NCBI GenBank assembly: GCA_963777095.1
Contig: CAVZOY010000006.1
Span: 1,240,001 to 1,304,000, forward strand
DNA: 64,000 nucleotides
Source of the DNA: CAVZOY01 sp963777095
Lineage (GTDB): Bacteria > Actinomycetota > Actinomycetes > Mycobacteriales > Geodermatophilaceae
Direction: 5' to 3'
The notes below the pieces were generated by a model. It ran no database searches, was not told the origin of the DNA, and saw only the letters and a list, made by a program, of their open reading frames with translations. The first letter of the stretch is position 1. Each line of letters begins with the position of its first letter. Positions 42,473 to 52,366 of this stretch are shown one piece after another. Both the position numbers and the translations under genes were made by a program.

Positions 42473-43087
42473 TCAGGGTTCCAGGCGCCACCGCACGCGG
42501 TCGTCGGCGTACCAGGTCCAGCGCTGCACGGACCGACCGAGCGGGACGCCGTCCCGCACCACCCGCGCCGGGTCGCTGGCCACCTGCAGTGCCCGCCCGA
42601 CGGTGCGCCGGGTGGGCCGCAGCGGCTGCACCATCACCGTCACGCCGATGGTGTCGACCGCCGTCCAGTCGGGGCGGACGTCGATCCGGGTGACCTCTCC
42701 GTCGGCGACCCTGATGTCGTCGTGGTGCGCCTGCAGGCCGAGCCGCGCGCTGAGGCTGCGCCGTCCGCCGGTGTCGGCCTCGATCCGGCCGTGGTGCAGC
42801 AGGACGCCGCCGTGGTCGTCGCGCACCAGCGAGAGCTCGCGCTGCGGCCCCGATCCGATGCCGAGGTCACGGGCCAGGCCGACGGAGTCCCGGTCGTCGC
42901 CCGGTTCCCAGGCCACCGGCACGTGCGCCGTCCGGCCGTCCTTGAGCAGACGCGTCAGGACGCCGGCGAGGGCGGGGACGGCGCCCCGCACGAGCACCGC
43001 CTCGGCCTCCGCGACCGCGGCGAGCCGGTCCGCGCGGGGGGCCTCGGCCGGCCCCAGGCGGCGGAGGTCCAGCTCGACACGTGCCAT
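42473..43087 (-). CDS. Conserved actinobacterial hypothetical protein divergent from purA
   Basis: A 204-residue soluble protein starting MARVELDLRRLGPAEAPRAD. It contains VPVAWEPGDDRDSVGLARDLG, ELSLVRDDHGGVLLHHGRI and WTWYADDRVRWRLEP at the end, with no membrane segment or familiar catalytic motif. Its place divergent from purA equals that of the uncharacterised Rv0358 in mycobacteria (from memory), so it may be an ortholog. Function unknown. Confidence 0.7.
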   Translation of the reverse strand: MARVELDLRRLGPAEAPRADRLAAVAEAEAVLVRGAVPALAGVLTRLLKDGRTAHVPVAWEPGDDRDSVGLARDLGIGSGPQRELSLVRDDHGGVLLHHGRIEADTGGRRSLSARLGLQAHHDDIRVADGEVTRIDVRPDWTAVDTIGVTVMVQPLRPTRRTVGRALQVASDPARVVRDGVPLGRSVQRWTWYADDRVRWRLEP

Positions 43088-43191
43088 GCCGTTACCCTGC
43101 CATCTGCCGGCCGCACGCCGCCGGAGCTGCCCGACCTGCCCTTCTGCCCGTTCCCGGGGACCGGGACGAACCGAGGAGAGAGCGCCGAGCC

Positions 43192-44481
43192 ATGCCGGCT
43201 GTCGTGCTGATCGGCGCCCAGTGGGGGGACGAGGGCAAGGGCAAGGCCACCGACCTGCTCGGTGGCCGCGTGCCGTACGTCGTCCGCTACCAGGGCGGCA
43301 ACAACGCCGGCCACACGGTGATCACGCCGGACGGCGAGCGGTACGCGCTGCACCTGATCCCCTCGGGAATCCTGACGCCGGGCTGCACGCCGGTGATCGG
43401 CAACGGCGTCGTCGTCGACCCCGAGGTGCTGATCGGGGAGCTCGCCGGACTCGAGGAGCGGGGCGTCGACACGTCGCGCCTGGTGATCTCCGCCGACGCG
43501 CACCTGATCATGCCGCACCACCGGGCCCTGGACCGCGTCACCGAGCGGTTCCTGGGCAGCCGCCGGATCGGCACCACCGGCCGCGGCATCGGCCCGGCGT
43601 ACGGCGACAAGGTCGCCCGCAACGGCATCCGGGTGGCCGACCTGCTCGACCTGTCGATCCTGCGGCAGAAGCTCGAGGGCACGCTGCAGGAGAAGAACCA
43701 GCTGCTGGTCAAGGTCTACAACCGCAAGGCCATCGACGTCGACGAGGTCGTCGAGGAGTACGCGGGGTACGCCGAGCAGCTCAAGGAGCGGATCGCCGAC
43801 ACCCGGCTGCTGCTCGGCCGCGCGCTCGACGCCGGCGAGTGGGTGCTGCTCGAGGGGTCGCAGGGCACGCTGCTCGACGTCGACCACGGCACCTATCCGT
43901 TCGTGACCTCGTCGAACCCGACGGCGGGCGGGGCGGCGACCGGCTCGGGCATCGGGCCGACCCGCATCACGCGGGTGGTCGGCATCCTGAAGGCGTACAC
44001 GACCCGGGTGGGCTCGGGGCCGTTCCCGACCGAGCTGCACGACCAGTGGGGCGAGTACCTGCGCAAGCAGGGCGGCGAGGTGGGCGTGACCACCGGCCGC
44101 GACCGGCGCTGCGGCTGGTTCGACGCGGTGATCGCCCGCTACGCCAGCCGGGTCAACGGGATCACCGACTACTTCCTCACCAAGCTCGACGTGCTCTCCG
44201 GCGTCGAGACGGTGCCGATCTGCGTGGCCTACGACGTCGACGGCGTCCGCCACGACGAGATGCCGATGACGCAGACCGAGTTCCACCACGCGACGCCGGT
44301 CTACGAGGAGATGCCGGGGTGGTTCGAGGACATCCGCGGCTGCCGCACCTTCGAGGAGCTGCCGGCGAACGCCCAGGCCTACGTCCGCCGGCTCGAGGAG
44401 CTCTCCGGAGCCAGGATCAGCGTGATCGGCGTGGGCCCCGGGCGAGACGAGAACGTCGTCGTCCACGACCTGCTGGACTGA
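43192..44481 (+). CDS. purA: Adenylosuccinate synthetase
   Basis: A 429-residue GTP-dependent enzyme converting IMP and aspartate to adenylosuccinate. The N-terminal GAQWGDEGKGKATDLL (catalytic Asp and P-loop), NNAGHTV, GTTGRGIGPAYGDKVARNG, LLEGSQGTLLDVDHGTYPFV and the switch region VTTGRDRRCGW are all present. ATG 43192 has GAGGAGAGAGCGCCG upstream. Intact. Confidence 0.98.
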   Translation: MPAVVLIGAQWGDEGKGKATDLLGGRVPYVVRYQGGNNAGHTVITPDGERYALHLIPSGILTPGCTPVIGNGVVVDPEVLIGELAGLEERGVDTSRLVISADAHLIMPHHRALDRVTERFLGSRRIGTTGRGIGPAYGDKVARNGIRVADLLDLSILRQKLEGTLQEKNQLLVKVYNRKAIDVDEVVEEYAGYAEQLKERIADTRLLLGRALDAGEWVLLEGSQGTLLDVDHGTYPFVTSSNPTAGGAATGSGIGPTRITRVVGILKAYTTRVGSGPFPTELHDQWGEYLRKQGGEVGVTTGRDRRCGWFDAVIARYASRVNGITDYFLTKLDVLSGVETVPICVAYDVDGVRHDEMPMTQTEFHHATPVYEEMPGWFEDIRGCRTFEELPANAQAYVRRLEELSGARISVIGVGPGRDENVVVHDLLD

Positions 44482-44499
44482 GCCCGCCCTTCGCGACGG

Positions 44500-45523
44500 T
44501 CACGCGGCGGCGACCAGCTCCTCGCGCACGCGGACGGCGACGTCGGGGCAGTCGGTGATGAGGCCGTCGACGCCGAGGGCGAGCAGCAGGCGGGCCTCGC
44601 CGTCGGCGTCCCCGGACGCCGCGGGGTCGGTGCCCCGCCGCAGGGCCCGGGGAAGGAAGGCGTTCTCGCCGCGCAGGGTCCATGGGACGACGGCGAGCCC
44701 CGCCTCGTGGCCCCGGTGCACGAGGTCGGAGACGCCGGTGCAGGGCGTCCGACGCGTCACGCAGCAGGATGCGGTGCCGCGACGGGCCGATGCCCTGCGC
44801 GTAGGTCGACACCTCGCGCAGTCCGGCGGGCGTGACGAGCGCGTCGTCGGTCGGCACGACGTCGACGAGCTGGACGATCCGCGGGCCGTCGTCCCCGAGC
44901 AGGGAGCGCAGCCGGCGCAGGGCGGGCGCGTCGAAGGACTGCAGCAGCACCGGGCCGTCGGCACCGAGGGCGTCCAGCCGGCGCAGCTCGTCGACGACGA
45001 GATCGAGCATGGGCAGGCCGCGGGTCTCCCACCAGGTCGGCTTCTTCAGCTCGGCCAGCACGCGCACCGGCCGCTCGGGCGTCGACCGGTCTCGCGCGAT
45101 CTCGACGACCTCGGCCAGCGTGAGGATCCCCTCGCGGCCGTCGTACGCGGTGTTCATCGGCCGCACGTCGGTCATCCGCTCGGTGGCGCCCAGCGTGCGC
45201 AGCTCCGCGAGCGTGAAGTCCTCGGTGAACCAGCCGGTGCGCCGCGTCGACCCGAAGTCCCGCGTGGTGCGGCGGTCGGCGAACTCCGGCCGGCCGGCGA
45301 CGTCGGTGGTGCGGGACAGCTCGCTCTCGTGCCGGACCACGAGCGCGCCGTCGCTGCTGAGCACCACGTCGGGCTCGATCAGGTCGGCGCCCTGGTCGAT
45401 GGCCAGCCCGTAGGCCGCGCGGGTGTGCTCGGGCCGGTACGACGAGGCACCGCGGTGTCCGACGACGAGCGGGCGGGCGGAGCGGGTCGCCGAGGGAAGG
45501 AGCGGCGACGCGGTCGCGTGCAT
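44500..45523 (-). CDS. Glycerophosphodiester phosphodiesterase, with one apparent 1-base insertion
   Basis: About 340 residues. GDPD motif VVGHRGASSYRPEHTRAAY with catalytic HR near residue 23, then GADLIEPDVVLSSDGALVV with metal-binding E and D, VRHESELSRTTD and the EL(K) strand VRVLAELKKPTWWE. After an extra base at about 44735-44739 the last part reads VHRGHEAGLAVVPWTLRGEN and LGVDGLITDCPDVA. It hydrolyses glycerophosphodiesters to glycerol-3-phosphate and an alcohol. No signal peptide is evident. Divergent from rsgA. Confidence 0.88.
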
Positions 45524-45618
45524 GCCGTCCAGAACACACCCCCTCCGTGAACCGATGGCGAACCCCGTCCGGCGGGTTGCCACAATTCGGGCGACAACGG
45601 GCCGACCAGCGGTGCACC

Positions 45619-46668
45619 ATGCGCGCCGTGACGGAACTCTCAGCTCTCGGCTGGACCCCCGACCGGGACGCCGAGCTCCCTGCCGGTACCGAGCCCGGCC
45701 GCGTCGCGCGCGTCGACCGTGGCCGGCTGCGCGTGCTGACGTCCGACGGCGAGCGGACGGCGGTGCCCGGCGCGGCGCTGCACGACGACACCGGCCTGGC
45801 GGGAGCCGCCGTCGGCGACTGGGTCGCGCTGCGCGGAGAGCTCGCCGTCGCCGTCCTGCCGCGGCGCAGCGCCTTCACCCGCACGGTCGCCGGCCGCGCG
45901 TCGGGCGCGCAGGTCGTCGCGGCGAACCTCGACACCGTCCTGGTCGTCGAGGCGCTCGTCGGCGAGACGCGGCTGCGCCGGGTGGAGCGCTACCTCGCGG
46001 TCGCGTGGAGCAGCGGCGCGACGCCCGTCGTCGTCCTCACCAAGGCCGACCTCTGCGACGACGTCGACGCCGTCGTGCAGCAGGTCGCCGAGGACGCCCT
46101 CGGCGTCGAGGTGCTGGCGGTCAGCTCGACCACGGGGGAGGGGATCGACGCGGTGCGGGCACTGGTCGGGCCGGGCCGCACCGTGGCGATGGTCGGTCCG
46201 TCGGGTGTGGGCAAGTCGAGCCTGGCCAACGCGCTCGCCGGCACGCTGATCGCCGACACGAAGGAGATCCGCGACGACGGCAAGGGCCGGCACACCACCA
46301 CCGCGCGCGAGCTGCACCGCCTCCCCGGCGGCGGCCTGCTGATCGACACCCCCGGCATGCGCGAGCTCGGGCTCTACGAGGACCGCGACGGGATCGCGGC
46401 CGCCTACGCCGACGTCACCGAGCTCGCCGAGCACTGCCGCTTCCGCGACTGCGCGCACCGCACGGAGCCCGGCTGCGCCGTCGCCGCGGCCATCGACGAC
46501 GGCCGCCTGGACCCGGCCCGGCTGGTCGGCTTCCGCAAGCTCGAGGCCGAGGCCCGGCGGCAGCAGCTGCGGGTCGACGCCCGCGCCCGCGCCGCCGAGC
46601 GCGCCCGCATCCGCGCGTTCAGCCGGTCGTTGCGCGACCAACCCAACCGGCCGCGCGTCGGAAGGTGA
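45619..46668 (+). CDS. rsgA: Ribosome small-subunit GTPase RsgA
   Basis: A ~349-residue circularly permuted GTPase in 30S maturation. Order of motifs: OB-fold region with RSAFTRTVAGRASGAQVVAAN, G4 VVVLTKADL, G1 VGPSGVGKSSLANAL, G2 region RHTTTARELH, G3 LLIDTPGMRELG and a C-terminal zinc knuckle CRFRDCAHRTEPGC. ATG 45619 is preferred; GTG 45628 is possible. It ends 25 bp before purD on the same strand. Confidence 0.95.
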   Translation: MRAVTELSALGWTPDRDAELPAGTEPGRVARVDRGRLRVLTSDGERTAVPGAALHDDTGLAGAAVGDWVALRGELAVAVLPRRSAFTRTVAGRASGAQVVAANLDTVLVVEALVGETRLRRVERYLAVAWSSGATPVVVLTKADLCDDVDAVVQQVAEDALGVEVLAVSSTTGEGIDAVRALVGPGRTVAMVGPSGVGKSSLANALAGTLIADTKEIRDDGKGRHTTTARELHRLPGGGLLIDTPGMRELGLYEDRDGIAAAYADVTELAEHCRFRDCAHRTEPGCAVAAAIDDGRLDPARLVGFRKLEAEARRQQLRVDARARAAERARIRAFSRSLRDQPNRPRVGR

Positions 46669-46693
46669 CGCGCGCTCGGTAGCGTCGCCGTCC

Positions 46694-47956
46694 GTGCGCG
46701 TGCTGGTGATCGGTTCCGGTGCCCGGGAGCACGCCCTGTGCGTTGCTCTGTCCGCCGATCCGGCGGTGATCGCGCTGGCCTGCGCCCCGGGCAACGCGGG
46801 CACGCGGACGCTCGCCGAGCCGATCGCCGTGGCGGTGACCGACCCGGACGCCGTCGCCGCGGTCGCCCGCGACTGGCAGGCCGACCTGGTGGTGATCGGG
46901 CCGGAGGTTCCCCTCGTCGCCGGTGTCGCGGACGCCGTCCGGGACGCGAACATCGCCTGCTTCGGCCCGTCCGAGGAGGCGGCACAGCTCGAGGGCAGCA
47001 AGTCCTTCGCCAAGCACGTGATGGCCGCGGCGGGCGTGCCGACCGCGCGGTCCTGGCCGGTCGGCGGTCCGGCCGAGCTCGAGACGGTGCTCGACGAGTC
47101 GGGCGCCCCCTACGTGGTCAAGGACGACGGCCTCGCCGCCGGCAAGGGCGTGCTGGTGACCGACGACCGCGCGGCGGCGTCGGCCCACGGCCGGGCGGTG
47201 CTGGACGCCGGCCACGCGGTGCTCGTCGAGGAGTACCTCGACGGGCCGGAGGTCTCGCTGTTCGCCGTCACCGACGGGACGACGGTGCTGCCGCTGCTGC
47301 CCGCGCAGGACGCCAAGCGGCGCGACGACGGCGACGGCGGGCCGAACACCGGCGGCATGGGCGCGTACGCGCCGCTGCCGTGGGCGCCGCCCGGCCTGGT
47401 CGACGAGGTGCTGCGGACGGTGCTGCAGCCGACCGTCGACGAGATGGCCCGCCGCGGTGAGTCCTTCTCCGGGCTGCTCTACGCCGGGCTCGCGTTGACC
47501 TCGCGCGGCATCCGGGTGGTCGAGTTCAACGCCCGGTTCGGCGACCCCGAGACGCAGGTCGTCCTGCCGCTGCTGGAGACGCCGTTGGCCGGGCTGCTCA
47601 TGGCCGCGGCCACCGGCCGGCTGGCCGAGCACCCGCCGCTGCGCTGGCGGGACGGCGCCGCCGTCACCGTGGTCGTCGCCGCTTCCGGCTACCCCGAGGC
47701 GCCGCGCACCGGCGACCCGGTCATCGGCGCCGACGGCGAGGGCGTGCTGCACGCGGGCACCGCACTCGACGCCGAGGGCGGCGTGGTGTCGGCCGGCGGG
47801 CGGGTGCTGGCGGTGACCGCCGTGGGCGCCGACCTGGCCGGCGCGCGGCAGGCGGCCTACGAGCGCGTGGCCGGGGTCCGCCTGGCCGGCGCGCACTGGC
47901 GCAGCGACATCGCGCTCGCCGCGGTCGAGGGCCGGATCACGGTGCCGGGGCGCTGA
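46694..47956 (+). CDS. purD: Phosphoribosylamine-glycine ligase
   Basis: A 420-residue ATP-grasp enzyme of purine synthesis (GAR synthetase). N-terminal VLVIGSGAREHALC, GPEVPLVAGVADAV, ATP-grasp segments YVVKDDGLAAGKGVLV and AVLVEEYLDGPEVSLF, PAQDAKRRDDGDGGPNTGGMGAYAP and metal-binding VVEFNARFGDPETQVV are visible. It uses a GTG start. Its 3' end overlaps the convergent M24-fold gene by 20 bp. Confidence 0.97.
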   Translation: MRVLVIGSGAREHALCVALSADPAVIALACAPGNAGTRTLAEPIAVAVTDPDAVAAVARDWQADLVVIGPEVPLVAGVADAVRDANIACFGPSEEAAQLEGSKSFAKHVMAAAGVPTARSWPVGGPAELETVLDESGAPYVVKDDGLAAGKGVLVTDDRAAASAHGRAVLDAGHAVLVEEYLDGPEVSLFAVTDGTTVLPLLPAQDAKRRDDGDGGPNTGGMGAYAPLPWAPPGLVDEVLRTVLQPTVDEMARRGESFSGLLYAGLALTSRGIRVVEFNARFGDPETQVVLPLLETPLAGLLMAAATGRLAEHPPLRWRDGAAVTVVVAASGYPEAPRTGDPVIGADGEGVLHAGTALDAEGGVVSAGGRVLAVTAVGADLAGARQAAYERVAGVRLAGAHWRSDIALAAVEGRITVPGR

Positions 47957-49118
47957 GCGCCCGACCCCCCTGCAGGAACCCGCGCGGGAACGAGTGCATC
48001 GACCGGGCGCCGTCGGCCGTGATCTCGAAGAGCTCGCCGGTCTGGACGCCGGCCCGCTGGTCGGGCGTGCAGACGTTGGGCTGGACAACGACGGTCATGC
48101 GCTCCTGCAGGGGTTCGGCGTGGACGCCCGCCGGGCTGCCCCGATGGCTCAGCACCGGCGGCAGGTAGCCGCCGCCGAAGCCGTGGACGAGGTCGTCCAG
48201 CGTGGTGAAGCCGGCGTCCAGCACCAGGTCCGTGGCGGCGAGGAGTTCGGCCGGCAGGACGCCGGGTCGCAGGGCGGCCGTCACCGCCGCCAACGCCGCC
48301 TCGGCCACGTCGTGGAGCTCCCGGTAGAGGGCGGTGGGCTCCGCGTCGACCGCGACCGTGCGCAGGAGCTGGCCGGGGTAGTCGGGGCCCCACGTGGTGC
48401 TCAGCTCGAACACCACCACGGAGCCCGTCTCCAGCCGCCGCGTGCCGGGCCACTGCGCGGGGGCGCAGCGGTCCGGGGCGGTCATGGAGGTGGCCGCGAC
48501 GTAGTGGATGTGGTTCGTGGCGCCCGTGCCGGCGTAGGCCGCCTCGACCGCGGCGACGAGCTCCAGCTCGCTGGTCCCCGGTACCGCGGCCTCGACCAGC
48601 GCCGCCGCCGAGGCGTCGGTCAGGGCGGCCGCATGCCGCAGGACGGCCAGCTCCTCGTCGGTCTTGATGCTCCGTAGCCGCGTGTACGCGTCGTCGAGCG
48701 GCACGACCGTGGCCGCCGAGTCCAGGGCGGCGCGCAGGGGACCGGGCACCGGCCCGATCGTGCCGACCCGCGACGGGCTGCCGCCGTCTGCCATCACCGC
48801 CAGCACGGTCTCCGCCGTCCGCTCCCCGCACCCGGCGACGTCGGCGTCCCGGGCGATCCGCTGGGCGTTGGGCACGTGGTTCGGGAAGCCGACGAACAGG
48901 GCCGGCCGCCGGTCCGGCCGGAGCACCACGACGGCCTCCCGGGTGACCGGCCAGCCGGTCAGCCAGGGCACCGCGCTGCCGAAGCGGTTGGCGCCGTAGG
49001 CCACCACCGCACCGAGGCCGTGCTGCTGCGCGAGCTGGTCGATCTGCGCCCGCCGCGTAGCGATCTCGGCGTCGCTGAAGTCCGGCGGCGGGGGCCCTGG
49101 AGCCGTCATCGCGGTCAT
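47937..49118 (-). CDS. M24 (pita-bread fold) family protein with altered metal ligands
   Basis: 393 residues. An N-terminal creatinase-like domain (residues ~20-150) is followed by an M24 catalytic-type domain. At the expected ligand positions I read VVFELSTTWG (usually a D), YPGQLLRT (usually Y..D..RT), HGFGGGYLPP (His kept), VVQPNVCTP (usually EPG) and GELFEIT (Glu kept). Loss of several Asp/Glu ligands suggests it is not a metal-dependent Xaa-Pro peptidase; creatinase-type M24 enzymes also lack the metals. ATG 49118 overlaps the amidohydrolase stop. It is the last gene of a minus-strand operon. Confidence 0.8.
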   Translation of the reverse strand: MTAMTAPGPPPPDFSDAEIATRRAQIDQLAQQHGLGAVVAYGANRFGSAVPWLTGWPVTREAVVVLRPDRRPALFVGFPNHVPNAQRIARDADVAGCGERTAETVLAVMADGGSPSRVGTIGPVPGPLRAALDSAATVVPLDDAYTRLRSIKTDEELAVLRHAAALTDASAAALVEAAVPGTSELELVAAVEAAYAGTGATNHIHYVAATSMTAPDRCAPAQWPGTRRLETGSVVVFELSTTWGPDYPGQLLRTVAVDAEPTALYRELHDVAEAALAAVTAALRPGVLPAELLAATDLVLDAGFTTLDDLVHGFGGGYLPPVLSHRGSPAGVHAEPLQERMTVVVQPNVCTPDQRAGVQTGELFEITADGARSMHSFPRGFLQGGRALSAPAP

Positions 49119-50128
49119 CTCCCGACGTCGTCGAGGAGCGCGGACAGATTGCCGGTGAGGATCAGCTCCCGGTCGCCGTCCGCGAGCCCCGGGACGGCGT
49201 CCAGCGAGCGCACCGGCTCCGGCTCGCCCATGACGAACGGGTAGTCGCTGCCCATGAGCACGTGCTCCACGCCGACGACGTCGATCAGGTGGCGGAGCGA
49301 CGTCGGCGAGTGCAGCACGGTGTCGAAGTAGAGCCTTCGCAGCCACTCGCTCGGTGCCGTGGTGAGGTGCTCCGCCGCTCCTCGAGCCTCGGTGGTGAAG
49401 CCCCGGTCCCACCGGCCGATCTGGTACGGCGCGAAGCCGCCGCCGTGCACCAGGACCATGCGCAGGTCGGGGTGCCGCTCGAGGACGCCGCCGAAGATCA
49501 GGTGCCCGAGCGCGAGCGTGGTCTCGGCAGGGTTGCCGATCAGGTTGACCAGGCCGTACCGCTTGAGGTCCCGCCCGGCCAGCGACGCGTACGGGTGGAC
49601 GACGACCACCGCCCGCAGCTCCTCGGCGGCGGCCCAGAACGGTTCGAGGTCGTGGTCGTCGAGCTCGCGGCCGTCGACCGTCGTCGCGATCTCGACGCCG
49701 ACGTGGCCGAGCGCGGTGACCGCGTGCCGTAGCTCCTCGGCGGCCTCCTTCGGTGCCTGCAGCGGAACGGTCGCCAGCGCCCGGAAGCGCTCCGGCGCCT
49801 CGGCCGCGGTGGCCGCGAGCCCCTCGTTGAACATCCGCGAGTACCGCACGCCGGTCGCCGCGTCGAGCGAGTAGCCCGTGAGGTCGATCCAGCTGGCCAA
49901 CAGCTGGACCTCGACGCCGGCGGCGTCCATCGCGGCCAGCCGCCGGGGGAGGTCCGAGAGCGACGGCAGGATGCCGCGGGTCCGCAGGGTGCCGCCGATG
50001 ACTGCGGCGTAGCGCCCGTCCTCCTCGGCCAGCTCGATGCCGTAGCGGCCGCCCTCGGCCCGCAGCGTCTCGATGACCCCGACCGGGACGCAGTGCGCGT
50101 GGACATCGATGGTGCGCGGCCGGCTCAC
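49115..50128 (-). CDS. ACMSD-like amidohydrolase (amidohydrolase_2 family)
   Basis: A 337-residue TIM-barrel metal enzyme. The HXH motif is in TIDVHAHCVPVGV at the N-terminus, a metal His in VVVVHPYASLAGRD, the conserved LIFGGVLERHPDLRMVLVHGGG and the metal Asp in VLMGSDYPFVMGEPEP. The family includes aminocarboxymuconate-semialdehyde and gamma-resorcylate decarboxylases and lactone hydrolases. The GTG start 50128 overlaps the stop of the preceding propeller gene, so it is tightly coupled in the operon. Substrate unknown. Confidence 0.87.
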   Translation of the reverse strand: MSRPRTIDVHAHCVPVGVIETLRAEGGRYGIELAEEDGRYAAVIGGTLRTRGILPSLSDLPRRLAAMDAAGVEVQLLASWIDLTGYSLDAATGVRYSRMFNEGLAATAAEAPERFRALATVPLQAPKEAAEELRHAVTALGHVGVEIATTVDGRELDDHDLEPFWAAAEELRAVVVVHPYASLAGRDLKRYGLVNLIGNPAETTLALGHLIFGGVLERHPDLRMVLVHGGGFAPYQIGRWDRGFTTEARGAAEHLTTAPSEWLRRLYFDTVLHSPTSLRHLIDVVGVEHVLMGSDYPFVMGEPEPVRSLDAVPGLADGDRELILTGNLSALLDDVGR

Positions 50129-51305
50129 AGCGCGCGCTCGCGCATCGTCGCCTGCAGCTCGTCGTCGGCCTCCAGCCGGTAGACCCCGCCGTTGACCCGA
50201 TCGGTCACCCAGATGTCGAGGTCGGCACCGACGAACACGTCGTTGATCTGGGCGGCTGCCTGCCCATCGGGGGTGTCGGGCAGCCAGTGCGCGATCTCGA
50301 CCGGGTGCTCGGCGTCGCGCAGGTCGTACACGCGCAGCCCGGCGTTGAAGTAGGTGCAGAAGACCAGTTCGGCGCTGCGGTAGGTGCCCGGCCGGTTCTC
50401 GTGCAGGTTGTGCGGGCCGAAGCGCAGGCCCCGGTCGTAGAACTCGTCCGGCGGCGGCGGGCACACGCCCACCACCCGCGGGTTCTCGCGGTCGGAGACG
50501 TCGACGATCCGCGTGTAGTGCGGCTCGCCGGCGCGTCCCTCGGTGACCACCTCGTCGGTGACGACGAGCAGGTCGCGCCCCTCCAGCGGGAGGCAGGTGT
50601 GGGTGTCGCCGCCCGGCTCCCAGTTCAGGTGCCCGATCTGACGCGGCTTCGAGCGGTCGGCGATGTCGAGGACGACCAGGCCGGCGTCGCCGTAGCCGAG
50701 GTACGCGGTGTCGCCGTCGACGAGTGCGTGGTGCGCGGCGTACCGCTTGCCCTCGGGGACGTCGAGCGTCTCGCCACCACCGGTCCACTGCCCGGGCCAC
50801 CACCAGCGGCCGGCCTCGACGGGATTGCGCGGGTCGGCCAGGTCGACGATCACCCAGATGCGGTCGTCGAAGCCCTCGGGGATCGCCGAGACGTAGGCGT
50901 ACCGGCCGCCCTCCCAGACGATCCGGTGCACACCGAGGCCGGTGGAGTCGAACCAGCCGATCTGCTGCGGGTCCAGCGGGTCGGCCAGGTCGTACACCGC
51001 CATCCCGGCGCTGAACGGGTCGCCGCCGCGGAACTGCTCGTGGTTGACCAGCAGGAGACCGTCGGCGACCTGCACCTTGTGGGTGTGGCTGCCGTGCGGC
51101 GCCTTCCACTGCGTGACCAGGCGCAGCTCCGTCGGATCGGAGGCGTCCAGGACGCTGGTGCCCATGCCGCTGGGCCCGAAGTGGCCGACGTAGACGGCGT
51201 CGCCGGCACGCATCACCTGCATGCCGTCGCCGAAGCCGTTCAGGTCGTTCTGCGCGACGGTCCGCAGGCCCTTGCTCGAGCCGCTCCGCCGGTGGTGTCA
51301 GTCAT
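50125..51305 (-). CDS. LVIVD-repeat beta-propeller protein with repeated histidines, one apparent frameshift
   Basis: About 393 residues with repeated VYDLADPLDPQQIG / VDLADPRNPVEAG / LDIADRSKPRQIG / VDVSDRENPRVVG / YDLRDAEHPVEIA units, the hallmark of LVIVD propellers. A histidine precedes the first strand of at least five blades: THKV (50.08 of 51.1 kb strand, codon 51079-51081), VHRI (50926-50928), HHAL (50728-50730), THTC (50599-50601) and PHNL (50410-50412). No signal peptide. The likely start is ATG 51305 (MTDTTGG), needing one base restored near 51275-51283 to join SKGLRTVAQNDLNGFGDG; otherwise ATG 51222. Function unknown; a metal site is plausible. Confidence 0.72.
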
Positions 51306-52366
51306 CCGTGCTCTCCAGTCGGTCGGTGACCCAGTCGGCGACGACCGGTCGCACGACGGTGGCCAGGTTGTTGCACGAGTGGTTGCCCTCCGGCTCGAGC
51401 CGCAGGGTCGCGCGGTCGCCGAGGACGGCGACGATGCGGTGCGCGTGCTCGACCCGGATGATCGTGTCCCGCTCCCCGTGGACGACGAGGACCGGCTGCT
51501 CCAGCCGCTCGAGGACGCCGTCGAGCGTGACGTCGGCGAGCAGCTCACGGGCCTCGGCCTCGTCGGCGGCGCCCACGAACTCGCGGAAACCGTCGCGGGT
51601 CACCTGCTGCAGCTCGTCGAACGCGCGCAGGTCGTACGGCCCGGCGATGTCGACGACGCCGCGCAGGCCCGGGCAGGGCGGCCGCGTGCGCCAGGGCCAG
51701 GTGGCCGCCGAAGCTGGTGCCCACGGCGACGACCCGGCCGGAGTCGACGCCGTCCAGACCGCCGATCGCCTCCCCGACCGCGGCCATCGCCGTCGCGTAC
51801 CGGTCGGTGCGGTACGGCGACGACAGCGAGCCCTCGCCCTGGCCCGGGCCCTCGACCGAGAGGGTCGCGACACCGCGCCGCAGGAAGAACGGCTCGTAGG
51901 TGCTGAACTGCTCCTTGGTCGACTCCAGGCCCGGCAGCAGCACCGCGAGACCGGGCCGGAGCACACCGGGCGGCCGGCGCAGGTAGCCCACGACCTCGCG
52001 TCCCCCGCCGTAGGGCACGGTGATGCGGTCGGCGGGCGGGTCCAGCAGCGGCGCCGCCTCGGCGTACAGCGCCGACATCCGCGCCTGCAGCGCGGCCCGG
52101 CGCGCGGGGTCCTCGGTGAGCACGAACTGGGCGAACTGCAGGGTCAGCGCCGCCCGGCGGAGGTGCTCCGCGGCGGTGACCCGGTGGCCCTCGAGCAGGG
52201 CGGCCCGGCCGAGCGCGTCGTAGCGGTCCGCGGTCGCCGTCCACGCGTCGGCCCAGTCGTCCCAGTCGTCGATCGCGTCGAGCGTGCGGCTCAGGTCGAA
52301 GAAGTCGATGCCGTTGGCCAGGAAGCGCGGGTACCAGTTGGCGACGACGGCCTGCAGCTTGCTCAC
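51298..52366 (-). CDS. Alpha/beta hydrolase (esterase/FrsA-like), with one apparent 1-base insertion
   Basis: About 355 residues. An N-terminal helical cap starts at GTG 52366 (VSKLQAVVANWYPRFLANG). The hydrolase core has PGLAVLLPGLESTKEQFSTY, the nucleophile elbow VVAVGTSFGGHLALAHA, then after an extra base at about 51667-51674 LRGVVDIAGPYDLRAFDE, the acid strand PVLVVHGERDTIIRVEHA and the catalytic His in EGNHSCNNLATV. Such DUF1100/FrsA-type enzymes cleave C-C, ester or amide bonds. The stop region overlaps the propeller start by 8 bp and its start overlaps the TauE stop. Confidence 0.82.
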
